Positions 8,720 to 16,856 of a stretch of 64,000 bases of DNA are shown here, in pieces; the stretch's first letter is position 1, and the number at the start of each line of letters is the position of its first letter. Location: NCBI GenBank assembly GCA_963714455.1, contig CAVQON010000020.1, positions 434,001-498,000 on the forward strand. Direction: 5' to 3'. Under the pieces are notes generated by a model that saw only the letters and a list, made by a program, of their open reading frames with translations, was not told where the DNA came from and did not search any database. Position numbers and translations under genes: made by a program. Origin of the DNA: CAVQGZ01 sp963714455 (lineage in GTDB: Bacteria > Actinomycetota > Actinomycetes > Jiangellales > Jiangellaceae).

Positions 8720-9523
8720 TCAGGACGAACGGGCGCCGAGCCAGGCTGCGGCACCGATGAGCGCTCCAAGGCCGATGACCCAGACCCAGAGGCCCTCGCT
8801 CACCGGGCCGATGCGGCCGACTCCGAGCCCACCCGGGTTCGGCTCGTTCTGGACGTTGTCGAGGTAGGCGATGATGTCGCGCTTGTCCTCGGAGGCAAGG
8901 ACCGCGTCGCTGAACACAGGCATGCTCTGCGGACCGGTGAGCATGGCCGAGTAGATGTGCACCGGCTCGACGCCGGTGAGCTTCGGTGCGTACTTGCCCA
9001 GGGTGAGGGCGCCGCCCTGGCCCGTCGTGTTGTGGCACTGCGCGCAGTTGGTGCGGTACAGCAGCCCGCCGCGGGCGACATCGCCGAGCGCTGGGTCGTA
9101 CTGCTCCTCGGTCGGGATGGCCGGTCCCGGGGCGAGCGAGGCGACGAACGCGGCCAGCGCCGCTGTCTCCTCCTCGGTGTAGGCGATCGTCTTGCGTGGC
9201 GCCTGCACGTCGTTGCGTGCCATCGGCATGCGGCCGGTGCCGACCTGGAAGTCGACGGCCGCAGCGCCGACACCGATGAGGGACGGCCCGAGCACGGTGC
9301 CGTCGTCGCGCACGACACCCTCGGCGTTCACCCCGTGGCAGGACGAGCAGCCGACGAGAAAGAGCTGCTTGCCCTCCTCGATCTGCGTGGACGTCGCGCT
9401 GGTCGTCGCAGCCTGGCTGGACGGCGACATCAGCGCGTACAGCCCGGCGAGGCCGGCCAGGGCCACGGCCATGACGAGAACGGCCGCCATCGGATGGCGG
9501 CGCTTGGCGAGCAGTGCGGTCAC
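8720..9523 (-). CDS. qcrC: di-haem cytochrome c subunit of the bcc complex
   Basis: Membrane-anchored cytochrome cc that hands electrons directly to the CuA centre of the aa3 oxidase, replacing a soluble cytochrome c. The 267-residue product has an N-terminal TM anchor, two c-type haem motifs (CSSCH and CAQCH) each followed by a methionine-bearing loop (GRMPM, QSMPVF), and a C-terminal TM helix. The GTG at 9523 is chosen because GGAG lies 8 nt upstream; the open frame extends further but without signal. It follows ctaE by 13 nt in the same operon. Confidence 0.95.
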   Translation of the reverse strand: MTALLAKRRHPMAAVLVMAVALAGLAGLYALMSPSSQAATTSATSTQIEEGKQLFLVGCSSCHGVNAEGVVRDDGTVLGPSLIGVGAAAVDFQVGTGRMPMARNDVQAPRKTIAYTEEETAALAAFVASLAPGPAIPTEEQYDPALGDVARGGLLYRTNCAQCHNTTGQGGALTLGKYAPKLTGVEPVHIYSAMLTGPQSMPVFSDAVLASEDKRDIIAYLDNVQNEPNPGGLGVGRIGPVSEGLWVWVIGLGALIGAAAWLGARSS

Positions 9524-9536
9524 AGTCCCAACTCCA

Positions 9537-10193
9537 TCACTGAATGACGTAGATCGTGAAGAACAGACCGATCCACACGACATCGACGAAGTGCCAGTAG
9601 TACGACACGACGATCGCGCTGGTCGCCTGCTCGTGGGTGAAGCGTCGGGCCATGTACGTCCGGCCGAGCACGAACAAGAAGGCGATCAGGCCGCCCGTCA
9701 CGTGCATGCCGTGGATGCCGGTCGCCATGTAGAAGATCGAGCCGTACGGGTCACTCGACAGCGCGAGGCCCTCGCGGAAGAGCTCGGCGTACTCGTAGAC
9801 CTGACCGGCGATGAAGATCGCGCCCATGACGTAGGTAGCGATGAACCACTCCCGCAGGCCCCACTTGCCGACCTCCAGGATGCCGCCCAGCCGACCGACC
9901 TGGCCGCGCTCGGCGCGCAGGACGCCCAGCTGGCAGGTCACCGACGACAGCACCAGGATCGTGGTGTTGACGGACGCGAACGGGACGTTCAGCAGCTCAG
10001 TTCGCTCTGCCCACAGCTCGGGCGACGTGGCCCGCAGCGTGTAGTAGATCGCGAAGAGGGCTGCGAAGAACATCAGCTCGCTGGAGAGCCAGACGATCGT
10101 CCCGACCGCGGTTCTGTTCGGTCGTTCGACCACCGGGCTCACCGGGAGGTCACTCATTGCCGTTGCAGACGCCACGGGCGGCATTATGGTCAT
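9537..10193 (-). CDS. ctaE: cytochrome c oxidase subunit III
   Basis: Subunit III of the aa3 oxidase, a helical membrane protein that stabilises proton uptake. The 218-residue protein shows GTIVWLSSELMFFAALFAIYY near the N-terminus, then FYMATGIHGMHVTGGLIAF and a C-terminal VSYYWHFVDVVWIGLFFTIYV, all highly conserved in the family; five TM helices are expected. ATG 10193 is used; ATG 10157 would give a shorter N-terminus. It heads the ctaE-qcrCAB operon, the order seen in mycobacteria and streptomycetes, and is split from ctaCDF by two unrelated genes. Confidence 0.94.
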   Translation of the reverse strand: MTIMPPVASATAMSDLPVSPVVERPNRTAVGTIVWLSSELMFFAALFAIYYTLRATSPELWAERTELLNVPFASVNTTILVLSSVTCQLGVLRAERGQVGRLGGILEVGKWGLREWFIATYVMGAIFIAGQVYEYAELFREGLALSSDPYGSIFYMATGIHGMHVTGGLIAFLFVLGRTYMARRFTHEQATSAIVVSYYWHFVDVVWIGLFFTIYVIQ

Positions 10194-10380
10194 GAACAAG
10201 GGCCTGACACGACCCCCACCCCGATTCGTGGCGGTTTTGTGGCATGAATCGCGCCGAACGGACGACTGGCTGCGTCCGGCGGGTCGGTGGCGGCCAGTGG
10301 CTGGCTACCATCGGCACACGTGGTGCGCCTGCCCCTGGGGCACGCGCGCCACGCCCGAGACTGAGGAGCCCACGACACTC

Positions 10381-10827
10381 ATGAGCAGCGCGACCACCGG
10401 TGCGTCCCCGTCTGCCGGCGAGCCTCGGGTGAAGGTTCTCGTCTACAGCGACAACCGGTCGACCCGTGACCAGGTGCGTCTCGCCCTGGGCAGTCGGCCG
10501 CACCCGGACCTTCCCGAGGTCGAGCTCGTCGAGGTGGCCACGCGTCCGCACGTGTTTCGCGAGCTCGACACCGGCACCATCGACGTGGCCATCCTCGACG
10601 GTGAGGCGGCACCGGCCGGCGGGCTGGGCGTCTGCCGCACCATCAAGGACGAGATCTTCAACGCCCCGCCGGTGCTCGTGCTGGTCGGACGCCCGCAGGA
10701 CGGGTGGCTGGCCACGTGGTCGCGGGCCGAGGCCGTGGTGTCACACCCGTTGGACCCGGTGGCGGTTGCGCGGGCCACGGCGGACCTGATGCGCCGACGT
10801 CTCGGCCTGACTCCTGCCGCTGGCTGA
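10381..10827 (+). CDS. response-regulator-like (CheY-fold) protein
   Basis: A 148-residue protein with a receiver-like fold: KVLVYSDNRSTRDQVRLALG for the first strand and helix, then TIDVAILDGEAAPAGGLGVCRTIKD, where the phosphoacceptor Asp would be the one in ILDGE, and PPVLVLVGRPQDGWLA for strand 4. The acidic pair normally found after strand 1 is reduced (SDN), so phosphorylation is uncertain. No output domain follows. ATG 10381 has GAGGAG about 12 nt upstream. A TACCAT at 10307-10312 may be its -10 box. It precedes trpD by 4 nt, and a similar arrangement is known in other actinobacteria. Role unknown. Confidence 0.7.
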   Translation: MSSATTGASPSAGEPRVKVLVYSDNRSTRDQVRLALGSRPHPDLPEVELVEVATRPHVFRELDTGTIDVAILDGEAAPAGGLGVCRTIKDEIFNAPPVLVLVGRPQDGWLATWSRAEAVVSHPLDPVAVARATADLMRRRLGLTPAAG

Positions 10828-10831
10828 GCAG

Positions 10832-11893
10832 GTGCGCACTCACACCGACGTGGCCGGGTCGATGCTGTCGTGGCCGGACGTCCTGTCGTCCCTCATCGCG
10901 GGCGACGAGCTGTCGACAGCGCAGGCCTCGTGGGCGATGACGCAGATCCTGGCCGGTGAGGCCAGCCCTGCCCAGATATCGGCCTTCGCGGTCGCGCTGC
11001 GCACCAAGGGTGAGACCGTGACCGAGGTCACGGCGCTGGTCGACACGATGTACGAGTACGCGACGCCGTTCCCGAGGCCGGCCGGCGTCGACGACGTGGT
11101 GGACGTCGTCGGCACCGGGGGAGACCGGTCCAACACGGTCAACATCTCCACCATGGCCTCGATCGTGGTCGCGGCGACGGGGCTCGCGGTCGTCAAGCAC
11201 GGCAACCGCGCGGCGTCCTCGGCCACCGGATCGGCCGACCTGCTGGAGGCGCTGGGCATCCGGCTCGACCTGCCCGTCGAGCGCGTCGGCGAGGTGCTCG
11301 GTGACGTGGGGATCACGTTCGCCTTCGCCCCCGTCTTCCACCCGGCGATGCGGTTCGCGGGGCCGCCCCGCCGCGAGATCGGGGTGCCGACCACGTTCAA
11401 CATCCTCGGGCCTCTGGCCAACCCCGCCCGTCCGACCGCGATGGCGGTGGGATGCGCGGACGCACGCCTCGCGCCGGTCATGGCCGGTGTGCTCGCCTCG
11501 CGTGGGGTGTCCGCGCTCGTCTTCCGCGGCGACGACGGGCTTGACGAGCTGACCACGACGACCACGTCACGCATCTGGGTCGTGAATGCCGGTGAGGTCG
11601 CCGAGCAGGCTTTCGACCCGGCTGACCTCGGCCTCGCCCGAAGTCAGCCGTCGGACCTGCGCGGGGGGCCGCCCGCGCAGAACGCGGACGCCGCCCGACG
11701 CGCGCTGGCCGGGCAGCCCGGTCCGGTTCTCGACACCGTGCTGCTGAACGCCTCGGCCGCAGTGGCGGCGGCGGACGGGGTGGCCGGGTCGCTCACCGAC
11801 GCGTTGGCGGCGGCTCTGGACCGGTGCCGCGCGGCGGTGCAGGCCGGCCATGCCGAGACGCTCGTGCAGCGATGGGCGGCCGCGGCGGCCTGA
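10832..11893 (+). CDS. trpD: anthranilate phosphoribosyltransferase
   Basis: Second step of tryptophan synthesis: transfers phosphoribose from PRPP to anthranilate. The 353-residue protein has the family motifs GTGGDRSNTVNIST (PRPP-binding loop), VVKHGNRAASSATGSADLLEALG, and FAFAPVFHPAMRF followed by RREIGVPTTFNILGPLANP. GTG 10832 is used; ATG 10862 would remove ten residues. It lies alone among trp genes here, close to ctaE and the NlpC/P60 gene, as in Mycobacterium (Rv2192c). It may be cotranscribed with the receiver-like gene 4 nt upstream. Confidence 0.95.
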   Translation: MRTHTDVAGSMLSWPDVLSSLIAGDELSTAQASWAMTQILAGEASPAQISAFAVALRTKGETVTEVTALVDTMYEYATPFPRPAGVDDVVDVVGTGGDRSNTVNISTMASIVVAATGLAVVKHGNRAASSATGSADLLEALGIRLDLPVERVGEVLGDVGITFAFAPVFHPAMRFAGPPRREIGVPTTFNILGPLANPARPTAMAVGCADARLAPVMAGVLASRGVSALVFRGDDGLDELTTTTTSRIWVVNAGEVAEQAFDPADLGLARSQPSDLRGGPPAQNADAARRALAGQPGPVLDTVLLNASAAVAAADGVAGSLTDALAAALDRCRAAVQAGHAETLVQRWAAAAA

Positions 11894-11922
11894 GTGCTGT
11901 CTCGGGTCGCCGGGCGGGCGTC

Positions 11923-12198
11923 CTACAGGCCGATCGAGAAGGCCTGCTCCAGGTCGTGGCGTGAGTAGGCGCGAAAGGCCACGTGCGTCTCGGTGCTCAG
12001 GACTCCGGGCACCTTGTCGACGTGCTCGGTGACCACCGTCGCCACGTCGTCCAGCTCGCGCACCCGCACCATGGCGACCAGGTCGATCTGGCCGGTGACC
12101 GAGTAGACCTCGGTCACGCCGTCGAGCTCGGCGATCGCCGCGGCCGCCTCGGGGATCTGCGCCACCTCGGCACTGACGAACACGATCGCGGTGACCAT
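11923..12198 (-). CDS. Lrp/AsnC-type ligand-binding (RAM domain) protein
   Basis: A 91-residue stand-alone RAM domain without the DNA-binding helix-turn-helix of full Lrp proteins. The pattern is typical: MVTAIVFVSAEVAQIPEAAA, ELDGVTEVYSVTGQIDLVAMV, and the closing strands VLSTETHVAFRAYS. Such proteins bind amino acids and can modulate other Lrp proteins; the ligand is unknown. ATG 12198 has GGAGG 7 nt upstream, which decides the start. A TACAGT hexamer upstream on the minus strand (about 12240) could be the -10 box. Confidence 0.85.
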   Translation of the reverse strand: MVTAIVFVSAEVAQIPEAAAAIAELDGVTEVYSVTGQIDLVAMVRVRELDDVATVVTEHVDKVPGVLSTETHVAFRAYSRHDLEQAFSIGL

Positions 12199-12312
12199 CG
12201 GCAACCTCCGGGAGAGTCCGCCACGTCGACGTGGCCGCAACTGTAGTGACCGTGCAGGTCTACCCTGGCGCCGGCACAGCCGCACCGACCGCAGACCCCC
12301 GGAGGACACGAC

Positions 12313-12564
12313 GTGACCGTCACCTGGCCGACCGCCGACACGCGATGGCGATGCAGCCAGTGCGGGAACCTCACCCGCTTCGACGTCGTGCGCTCGTCTC
12401 GGGTCAAGGAGTACGTCCACCTCGACCTCGCCGGCGAACCTGCCGTGGAAGACACCGAGGTGCTGTCGGAGACCTTGGAAGAGGTGCGATGCCGCTGGTG
12501 CGGGGCCACCGGAACCATAGAGATGGTGCCCCGGCCGGCCGCGGAGGCCGCACCGACCGACTGA
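12313..12564 (+). CDS. small zinc-ribbon protein
   Basis: An 83-residue protein with two CxxC pairs (CSQC near residue 14 and CRWC near 60) spaced by a beta-rich acidic segment, so a zinc ribbon is likely. The start GTG at 12313 follows GGAGGACACGAC, a strong Shine-Dalgarno. A TACCCT hexamer at about 12259-12264 could be the -10 box, divergent from the Lrp-type gene. I recognise it only as a conserved actinobacterial hypothetical found near trpD and the bcc genes. Function is unknown; binding to nucleic acid or protein is possible. Confidence 0.65.
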   Translation: MTVTWPTADTRWRCSQCGNLTRFDVVRSSRVKEYVHLDLAGEPAVEDTEVLSETLEEVRCRWCGATGTIEMVPRPAAEAAPTD

Positions 12565-12615
12565 TCGCCGCTCGCGGCGCGGTTGTGTCGGAGGTGGTTC
12601 GTAGCGTCGGCCGAC

Positions 12616-12798
12616 ATGAGGGTTGACTGCGACGACTGCCAGGTCAGAGGTCCACGGTCGTGTGGCGACTGTGTCGTGACGGTTCTGCTGGGGGCTCCGC
12701 CGGAGGGAGTGCACCTCGATCCCGACGAACAGGCGGCGATCGAGGCGCTGGCTGGCGTGGGGTTGATCCCCCCGCTACGGCTGGTGCGGCCAGCCTGA
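12616..12798 (+). CDS. small Cys-rich protein
   Basis: A 60-residue protein beginning MRVDCDDCQVRGPRSCGDC, with four cysteines in two close pairs followed by VVTVLLGAP and a C-terminal helix (DEQAAIEALAGVGLIPPL). The pairs suggest a metal site. The ATG at 12616 has no good ribosome-binding site; TAGCGT 8 nt before it could be the -10 box of a leaderless message. Function unknown; small proteins of this shape occur in the same neighbourhood in other actinobacteria. Confidence 0.6.
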   Translation: MRVDCDDCQVRGPRSCGDCVVTVLLGAPPEGVHLDPDEQAAIEALAGVGLIPPLRLVRPA

Positions 12799-12937
12799 CG
12801 CTGGTGAGCAACGGCACGTGGAGCCGTTCGGCGAGTGCCGGGCTGATTGGTCACGGTCGGGTAACATCAGGGTCTCGGGACGGCAACAGGGTGCCCGGCA
12901 AACCAGTGCAATCGTATGGAAATGGACAGCCCTTCCC

Positions 12938-14031
12938 GTGACTTCGCTCCTCCGACGCCCCGTGCGTGTCGCCGTCGTGGCTGCCAGCAGCATGGCTGTG
13001 GCAGCGGCAACGACGATCGCGCTCGCCGGCCCCGCGACGGCCGACCCCGACCTCGACCAGGTTCGTGACCGCGTCGAGCGGGTGAGCGAGCGCGTCGACG
13101 ACCTCTACCACGAGGCCGAGCAGGCCAACGAGCGTCTGCTGCAGGCCCAGGAGCGGTACGCGCAGGCGAAGGAGCAGCTGGCCCGAACCAGAGCCGCCGT
13201 CGAGCGCCAGTCGAAGCGGGTCACGCAGATGACGACGGAGCTGGGTGGGTTCGCCGCTGCCGCCTACCGGCAGGGCATCGTGGACCCGACGCTGCACCTC
13301 GTGCTCAGCGACAACCCAGCGGACGCTCTGAGCGAGTCGACCATGGTGGACGCCTATGCCGGCCAGCAGGTCGCTGCGCTGGGGCTGGTGGCGTCCGAGC
13401 GCAACGCGCTGGTCGCCCAGCAGGCCGACATCGCCGAGAGCGAGGCTGTCCTGGCTTCCCTGCGGGACGAGATGGCCGCCGAGGAGGCGTCGCTGGAGTC
13501 GTCGGCGGAGCAGGCCGAGCAGCTGCTGGCCGGGCTGGAGCGCCGCGAGCAGCGGGTTCTTGACGAGATCGAAGCTGCTCGGGCTGCGCGCGCCGAGCAG
13601 GCAGCCCGCGCCGACGTCCGCAACGCGCCGGACGAGGTCGGGACGACTGAGGAACAGCCGGCTCCGGCCCCTGTCGCTGGTTCCGGACGAGGGTCGGCCG
13701 CGGTGGCCTTCGCCATGGCGCAGATCGGTGACTACTACGCCTACGGCGGTACCGGGCCGAGCATGTGGGACTGCTCCGGCCTCACCGGTGGCGCGTGGGC
13801 AGCAGCCGGCGTGTCGGTGCCGCGGACCTCGCAGGCCCAGTTCTACGGCCTTCCACGCGTGTCGATGGACGCGCTTCGCCCGGTGACATCGTCGGCTACT
13901 ACGGCGGTGTGAGCCACGTCGGCATCTACATCGGCAACGGCCAGATCGTGCACGCGTCACGTCCAGGGCGTCCGGTGTCGGTGGCCCCGCTCTACTCGAT
14001 GCCGGTGGCCGGAGCCGTCCGCCCCGGCTGA
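12938..14031 (+). pseudogene. NlpC/P60 peptidoglycan endopeptidase, one frameshift in the catalytic domain
   Basis: A secreted cell-wall hydrolase that cleaves peptide stems. The first frame gives a signal peptide (hydrophobic stretch ending ATADPD), a coiled-coil region rich in Glu, Gln and Arg (about residues 35-230), a Pro/Ala linker, and the catalytic cysteine in WDCSGL. The frame is lost near 13880; the next frame carries GDIVGYYGG and the catalytic His region VSHVGIYIGNGQIVHASRPG. One missing G in the CCCGG at 13878-13883 would restore a 364-residue protein. The GTG at 12938 starts just before the signal peptide; TAACAT at 12862-12867 may be the -10 box. Position beside trpD matches mycobacterial Rv2190c. 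Confidence 0.85.
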
Positions 14032-14049
14032 CCATGTCGGCCAAGGCGA

Positions 14050-14325
14050 CTACGCGGCCGGGACCGATTGGTGACGGGTGCCGGACAACGAGACAGTGCG
14101 TCGCCCCGACGGCGTAGCGGTCGGACGTGCGGACATCCCTGGGGGCGGTCTCACGCGACCTAGCACGAGACCCTGAACACAGGACTCGTAGGCGGCCGAG
14201 TTCTGAACGACGAGGCCTTGAGTGGCGACGCCGAGACCGAATACAGCCATGGCGATGACGGCGGCGATGGCGAAGGCCAACAGCCCGTACTCGACTGCCG
14301 AGGCTCCGGCTTCTGAATAGCGCAT
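14050..14325 (-). CDS. Flp-type pilin (second copy)
   Basis: Pilin of the Flp/Fap family. The first seven residues form a very short leader, then the prepilin-peptidase site G|ASAVEYGLL with Glu at +5 and Tyr at +6, and a hydrophobic helix AFAIAAVIAMAVFGLGV. After about residue 48 the sequence becomes Pro/Arg-rich and unlike a pilin, so the true end may be earlier and the frame may be wrong there. The start ATG 14325 has GGAG about 10 nt upstream. It is preceded on the same strand by a longer, related pilin gene with which its frame overlaps. Confidence 0.65.
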   Translation of the reverse strand: MRYSEAGASAVEYGLLAFAIAAVIAMAVFGLGVATQGLVVQNSAAYESCVQGLVLGRVRPPPGMSARPTATPSGRRTVSLSGTRHQSVPAA

Positions 14326-14537
14326 GGCTCATGGTCTCCACGTAGAAGTACACTAGCTACGCCCGTGCTCGCTGCCTCGATGACGGCGACGGTGTCGTTG
14401 AAGGCACCCTCGACGAGGCGGCCGAGGCCGAACACGACGACGACGATGACGGCGGCGATGGCGGCCACGAGCAGGCCGTACTCGACGGCCGAGGCGCCCT
14501 CTTCACGCTTGGTGGACTGACGGATGCGAGCGAGCAT
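14160..14537 (-). CDS. flp: Flp-type pilin (first copy), open frame runs into the second
   Basis: Major pilin candidate of the Tad pilus. It has a 14-residue leader (MLARIRQSTKREEG), the cleavage site G|ASAVEYGLL, a 20-residue hydrophobic helix, and a short tail FNDTVAVIEAASTG. Normal length would be about 60 residues, but the frame stays open to 125 and reads through the second pilin gene in a different frame. A missing base would end it at a TAG at 14353-14355. AAGGGGGA sits 5 nt before ATG 14537. It follows the two-component genes and lies downstream of the tad assembly genes on the same strand. Confidence 0.75.
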   Translation of the reverse strand: MLARIRQSTKREEGASAVEYGLLVAAIAAVIVVVVFGLGRLVEGAFNDTVAVIEAASTGVASVLLRGDHEPCAIQKPEPRQSSTGCWPSPSPPSSPWLYSVSASPLKASSFRTRPPTSPVFRVSC

Positions 14538-14630
14538 GTTTCCCCCTTATGAGGAACGGTGGTAGATGACATGCCAAGCATGACGCCAGTCACGGCGGAA
14601 ATTCATCGTCTGATCGGCTGATTATCCTGG

Positions 14631-15263
14631 TCAGCGGATGTCGCTGCGAACCAGGCCGAGGCGAATGGCTGTCATCAGGGCCTGTGCTCTGTTCGTCGCG
14701 CCGAGCTTGCCGTAGATCTTGGCGACGTGGGTCTTGGTGGTCGACTCGCTGATGAACAAGCGACGCGAGATGGCAGCCACCCCGAGCCCTTCGGCCAGCA
14801 GGTCGAGAACCTCTCGTTCACGACTGGTCAGCTTGGGCGTTCCGTTGTCCCGGCTGCGGCTGAGGGCAGCGGCGAGCCCGTCGGCCATGTACTCGTCCGG
14901 GGACTCTGCGGCATGCCGGATGGCCCCGATCACCTCACGCGCCGGGGCGCTCTTGGCGACGAAGGCTGAGGCGCCGGCGTTCTGGGCGCTCAGCAGCTGC
15001 TGGTCGCCGCCGTACATGGTCAGGATCACCAGCCCGCGGGCGGGGTCTTGGTCTCTCAGCTCGCGGCAGAGGTCGACTCCGTCGCCATCCGGGAGGCGTA
15101 CGTCGATGACGACGACCTCGGGAGAGACGTGGTTGACGACCGACCGACCTTCGGCAACCGACCCGGCCTCCCCGATGACTGTGAGGCCATCGGCGCGGTC
15201 GATCGCGTGGCGCAACCCTTCGCGTATCAACGCGTGGTCATCGATGAGTACTACGTTGATCAT
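14631..15263 (-). CDS. NarL/LuxR-family response regulator
   Basis: A 210-residue transcription regulator: receiver domain (acidic pair in LIDDHALIREGLRH, phosphoacceptor Asp in VVVIDVRLPDGDG, Lys in FVAKSAP) followed by a LuxR-type helix-turn-helix (LTSREREVLDLLAEGLGVAAISRRLFISESTTKTHVAKIYGKL). The start overlaps the stop of the histidine kinase gene (ATGA), so they form a pair. It lies between the tad assembly genes and the flp pilin genes on one strand; control of pilin transcription is the simplest inference. Confidence 0.92.
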   Translation of the reverse strand: MINVVLIDDHALIREGLRHAIDRADGLTVIGEAGSVAEGRSVVNHVSPEVVVIDVRLPDGDGVDLCRELRDQDPARGLVILTMYGGDQQLLSAQNAGASAFVAKSAPAREVIGAIRHAAESPDEYMADGLAAALSRSRDNGTPKLTSREREVLDLLAEGLGVAAISRRLFISESTTKTHVAKIYGKLGATNRAQALMTAIRLGLVRSDIR

Positions 15264-16790
15264 GACGCTAGTGCCCCCGCCGCTGGTACGAGCTCGACCC
15301 GGATCACGGTACCGCTGGGCGAGCGCGGGAGGACCTCAAGGGTCGCCCCGATTCTTGCCGCGCGCTCCGCCATCATGCTCAGCCCCATGCTGTCGAGCCG
15401 GGGAGTGCCCATTCCACGCCCGTCGTCGGCCACCTCGAGCACTGTGCCGCCCGGCCCTACGGCGACGGTGACCCACACGTTGCTGGCACCGGAGTGGCGA
15501 CGGGCGTTGGTCAGCGCCTCTTGGGCGATCCGGTAGAAGTCGCCCTCGACGTCGGCGGACAGCACGTTGCGGGTCTCGTGCAGACGCAGGTGGACGGCGT
15601 TGCGCCCCAGACTGGCTTCGCGGCGGGCCAGCTCGCCGACAGCACCGGCGAGCCCACCGCTGCGGATGCCGTCGTCGCGAAGGTCGTAGATGGACAGCCG
15701 CAGCTCACCGACGACCTGCCCGATCGCCTCACGGAGGCGAACCAGCTCCTCTGCGGGCAGCCCCTCGTCGGCGCGGTCGATCAAGTCGTCGACGATGTAG
15801 CCCAACGAGGCGACGTCTTGTGCGACACCGTCATGCATGTCACGCGCCAGCCGGGCACGCTCGGCTTGTGTCGCCAGCGACTGCACCTGACGGAACATCA
15901 CGGCGGCGTCCAGGTGGTTGGCCCAGCGGTCAATGATCATCTCAGCCTGTCTTCGGTCCGCTGATGTCCAAGCGTCTGCGCCTGACACGGAAACCTCGGC
16001 GACGTGTCGACCGTCCACCTTTACCGGCAGCGACGTGATCAGCTCGCTCGACGAGCTTGAGTGTCCTGTGGGGGACCAGCCGTCTGTCGGGGTCTGTCCC
16101 ACCTGGGCGGCGACCTCGGTGGAATCCTCCGGCTCGAGAAGCACAGCGGCGCCCGAGAGCGGCACGCGAAGGGCGAGGTCGTCCAGCAGCGACGCCGCGA
16201 TCGGGCGGGCATCGAGCCCGCCTGCCAAGGGGCGGACGAGCGCGTGGAGCTCGGAGAGCAGACGTTGTGCTTCCCGGTAGGCGTACTCCTCCTCGGAGCT
16301 CGACGCCTGCTTGCGTGTGTCGCGCACCCACGCGCCCAGAAGCCCGACGCCGAAGGCCACCGTGGACCACTGCGAGATCTCGGCGAGCTCGTCCGGACCC
16401 AGGGCCATGTGCCGACGAGGAGGAGCAACGCTGGGAGACCGGCAGCGAGGAATCGCCCCGGCGATGCCGCCAAGAAGACCGGCAGCCAGCGCTGGCGCGG
16501 TCAGGTAGGGAAGCAGGCAACGACTCGGGATGTGCTGCAAGGATCACTCCGGCGGCACAGATCCCTTCGGCGATGGGAAGGAACCGTGTGCTCAGCCCAG
16601 AAGACCGAGCGGCGGTGCTGACCGCCGCAAGGCCGGTGAGCAGGCCGATGGTGATGAGTATCGACCGCTGGGGGCTCCCAGCCGAGACGAGAATGATGCC
16701 CAGCAAGAGCGCTGCGACGCGCGTGCTGGCGACGGCAGTGTCGGTCAGTGACAACGTCCGGCGGACGGGAACGCGGTCGAATTGCCTCAT
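15260..16790 (-). pseudogene. sensor histidine kinase (HisKA_3 type), several frameshifts in the membrane domain
   Basis: Partner kinase of the NarL-type regulator. The C-terminal part (from about 16410 to 15260) is intact: a GAF-like sensor region, the phosphoacceptor block ERARLARDMHDGVAQDVASLG, and an HATPase domain with ANVWVTV-like strands and EVADDGRGMG. The N-terminal TM region is spread over three frames: TM helices from 16790 to about 16520, LLPYLTAPALAAGLLGG in a second frame, LAAGLPALLLLVG in a third (about 16470-16410), then back. At least three frame changes lie within about 110 bp. It would be a normal kinase of about 510 residues if repaired. Confidence 0.8.
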
Positions 16791-16856
16791 GACATCCTTG
16801 CTGCTTCACCTGTCCGGCTGATGGTGCTGGCCAGTGTCTGGGGGAAGGATACCGAC

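Noticed and set aside
12799..12937. A possible c-di-AMP (ydaO-type) riboswitch upstream of the NlpC/P60 gene
   Set aside because: Such switches do precede some cell-wall hydrolases, but the region is only about 75 nt from the likely transcript start and lacks the conserved blocks I know for this class.
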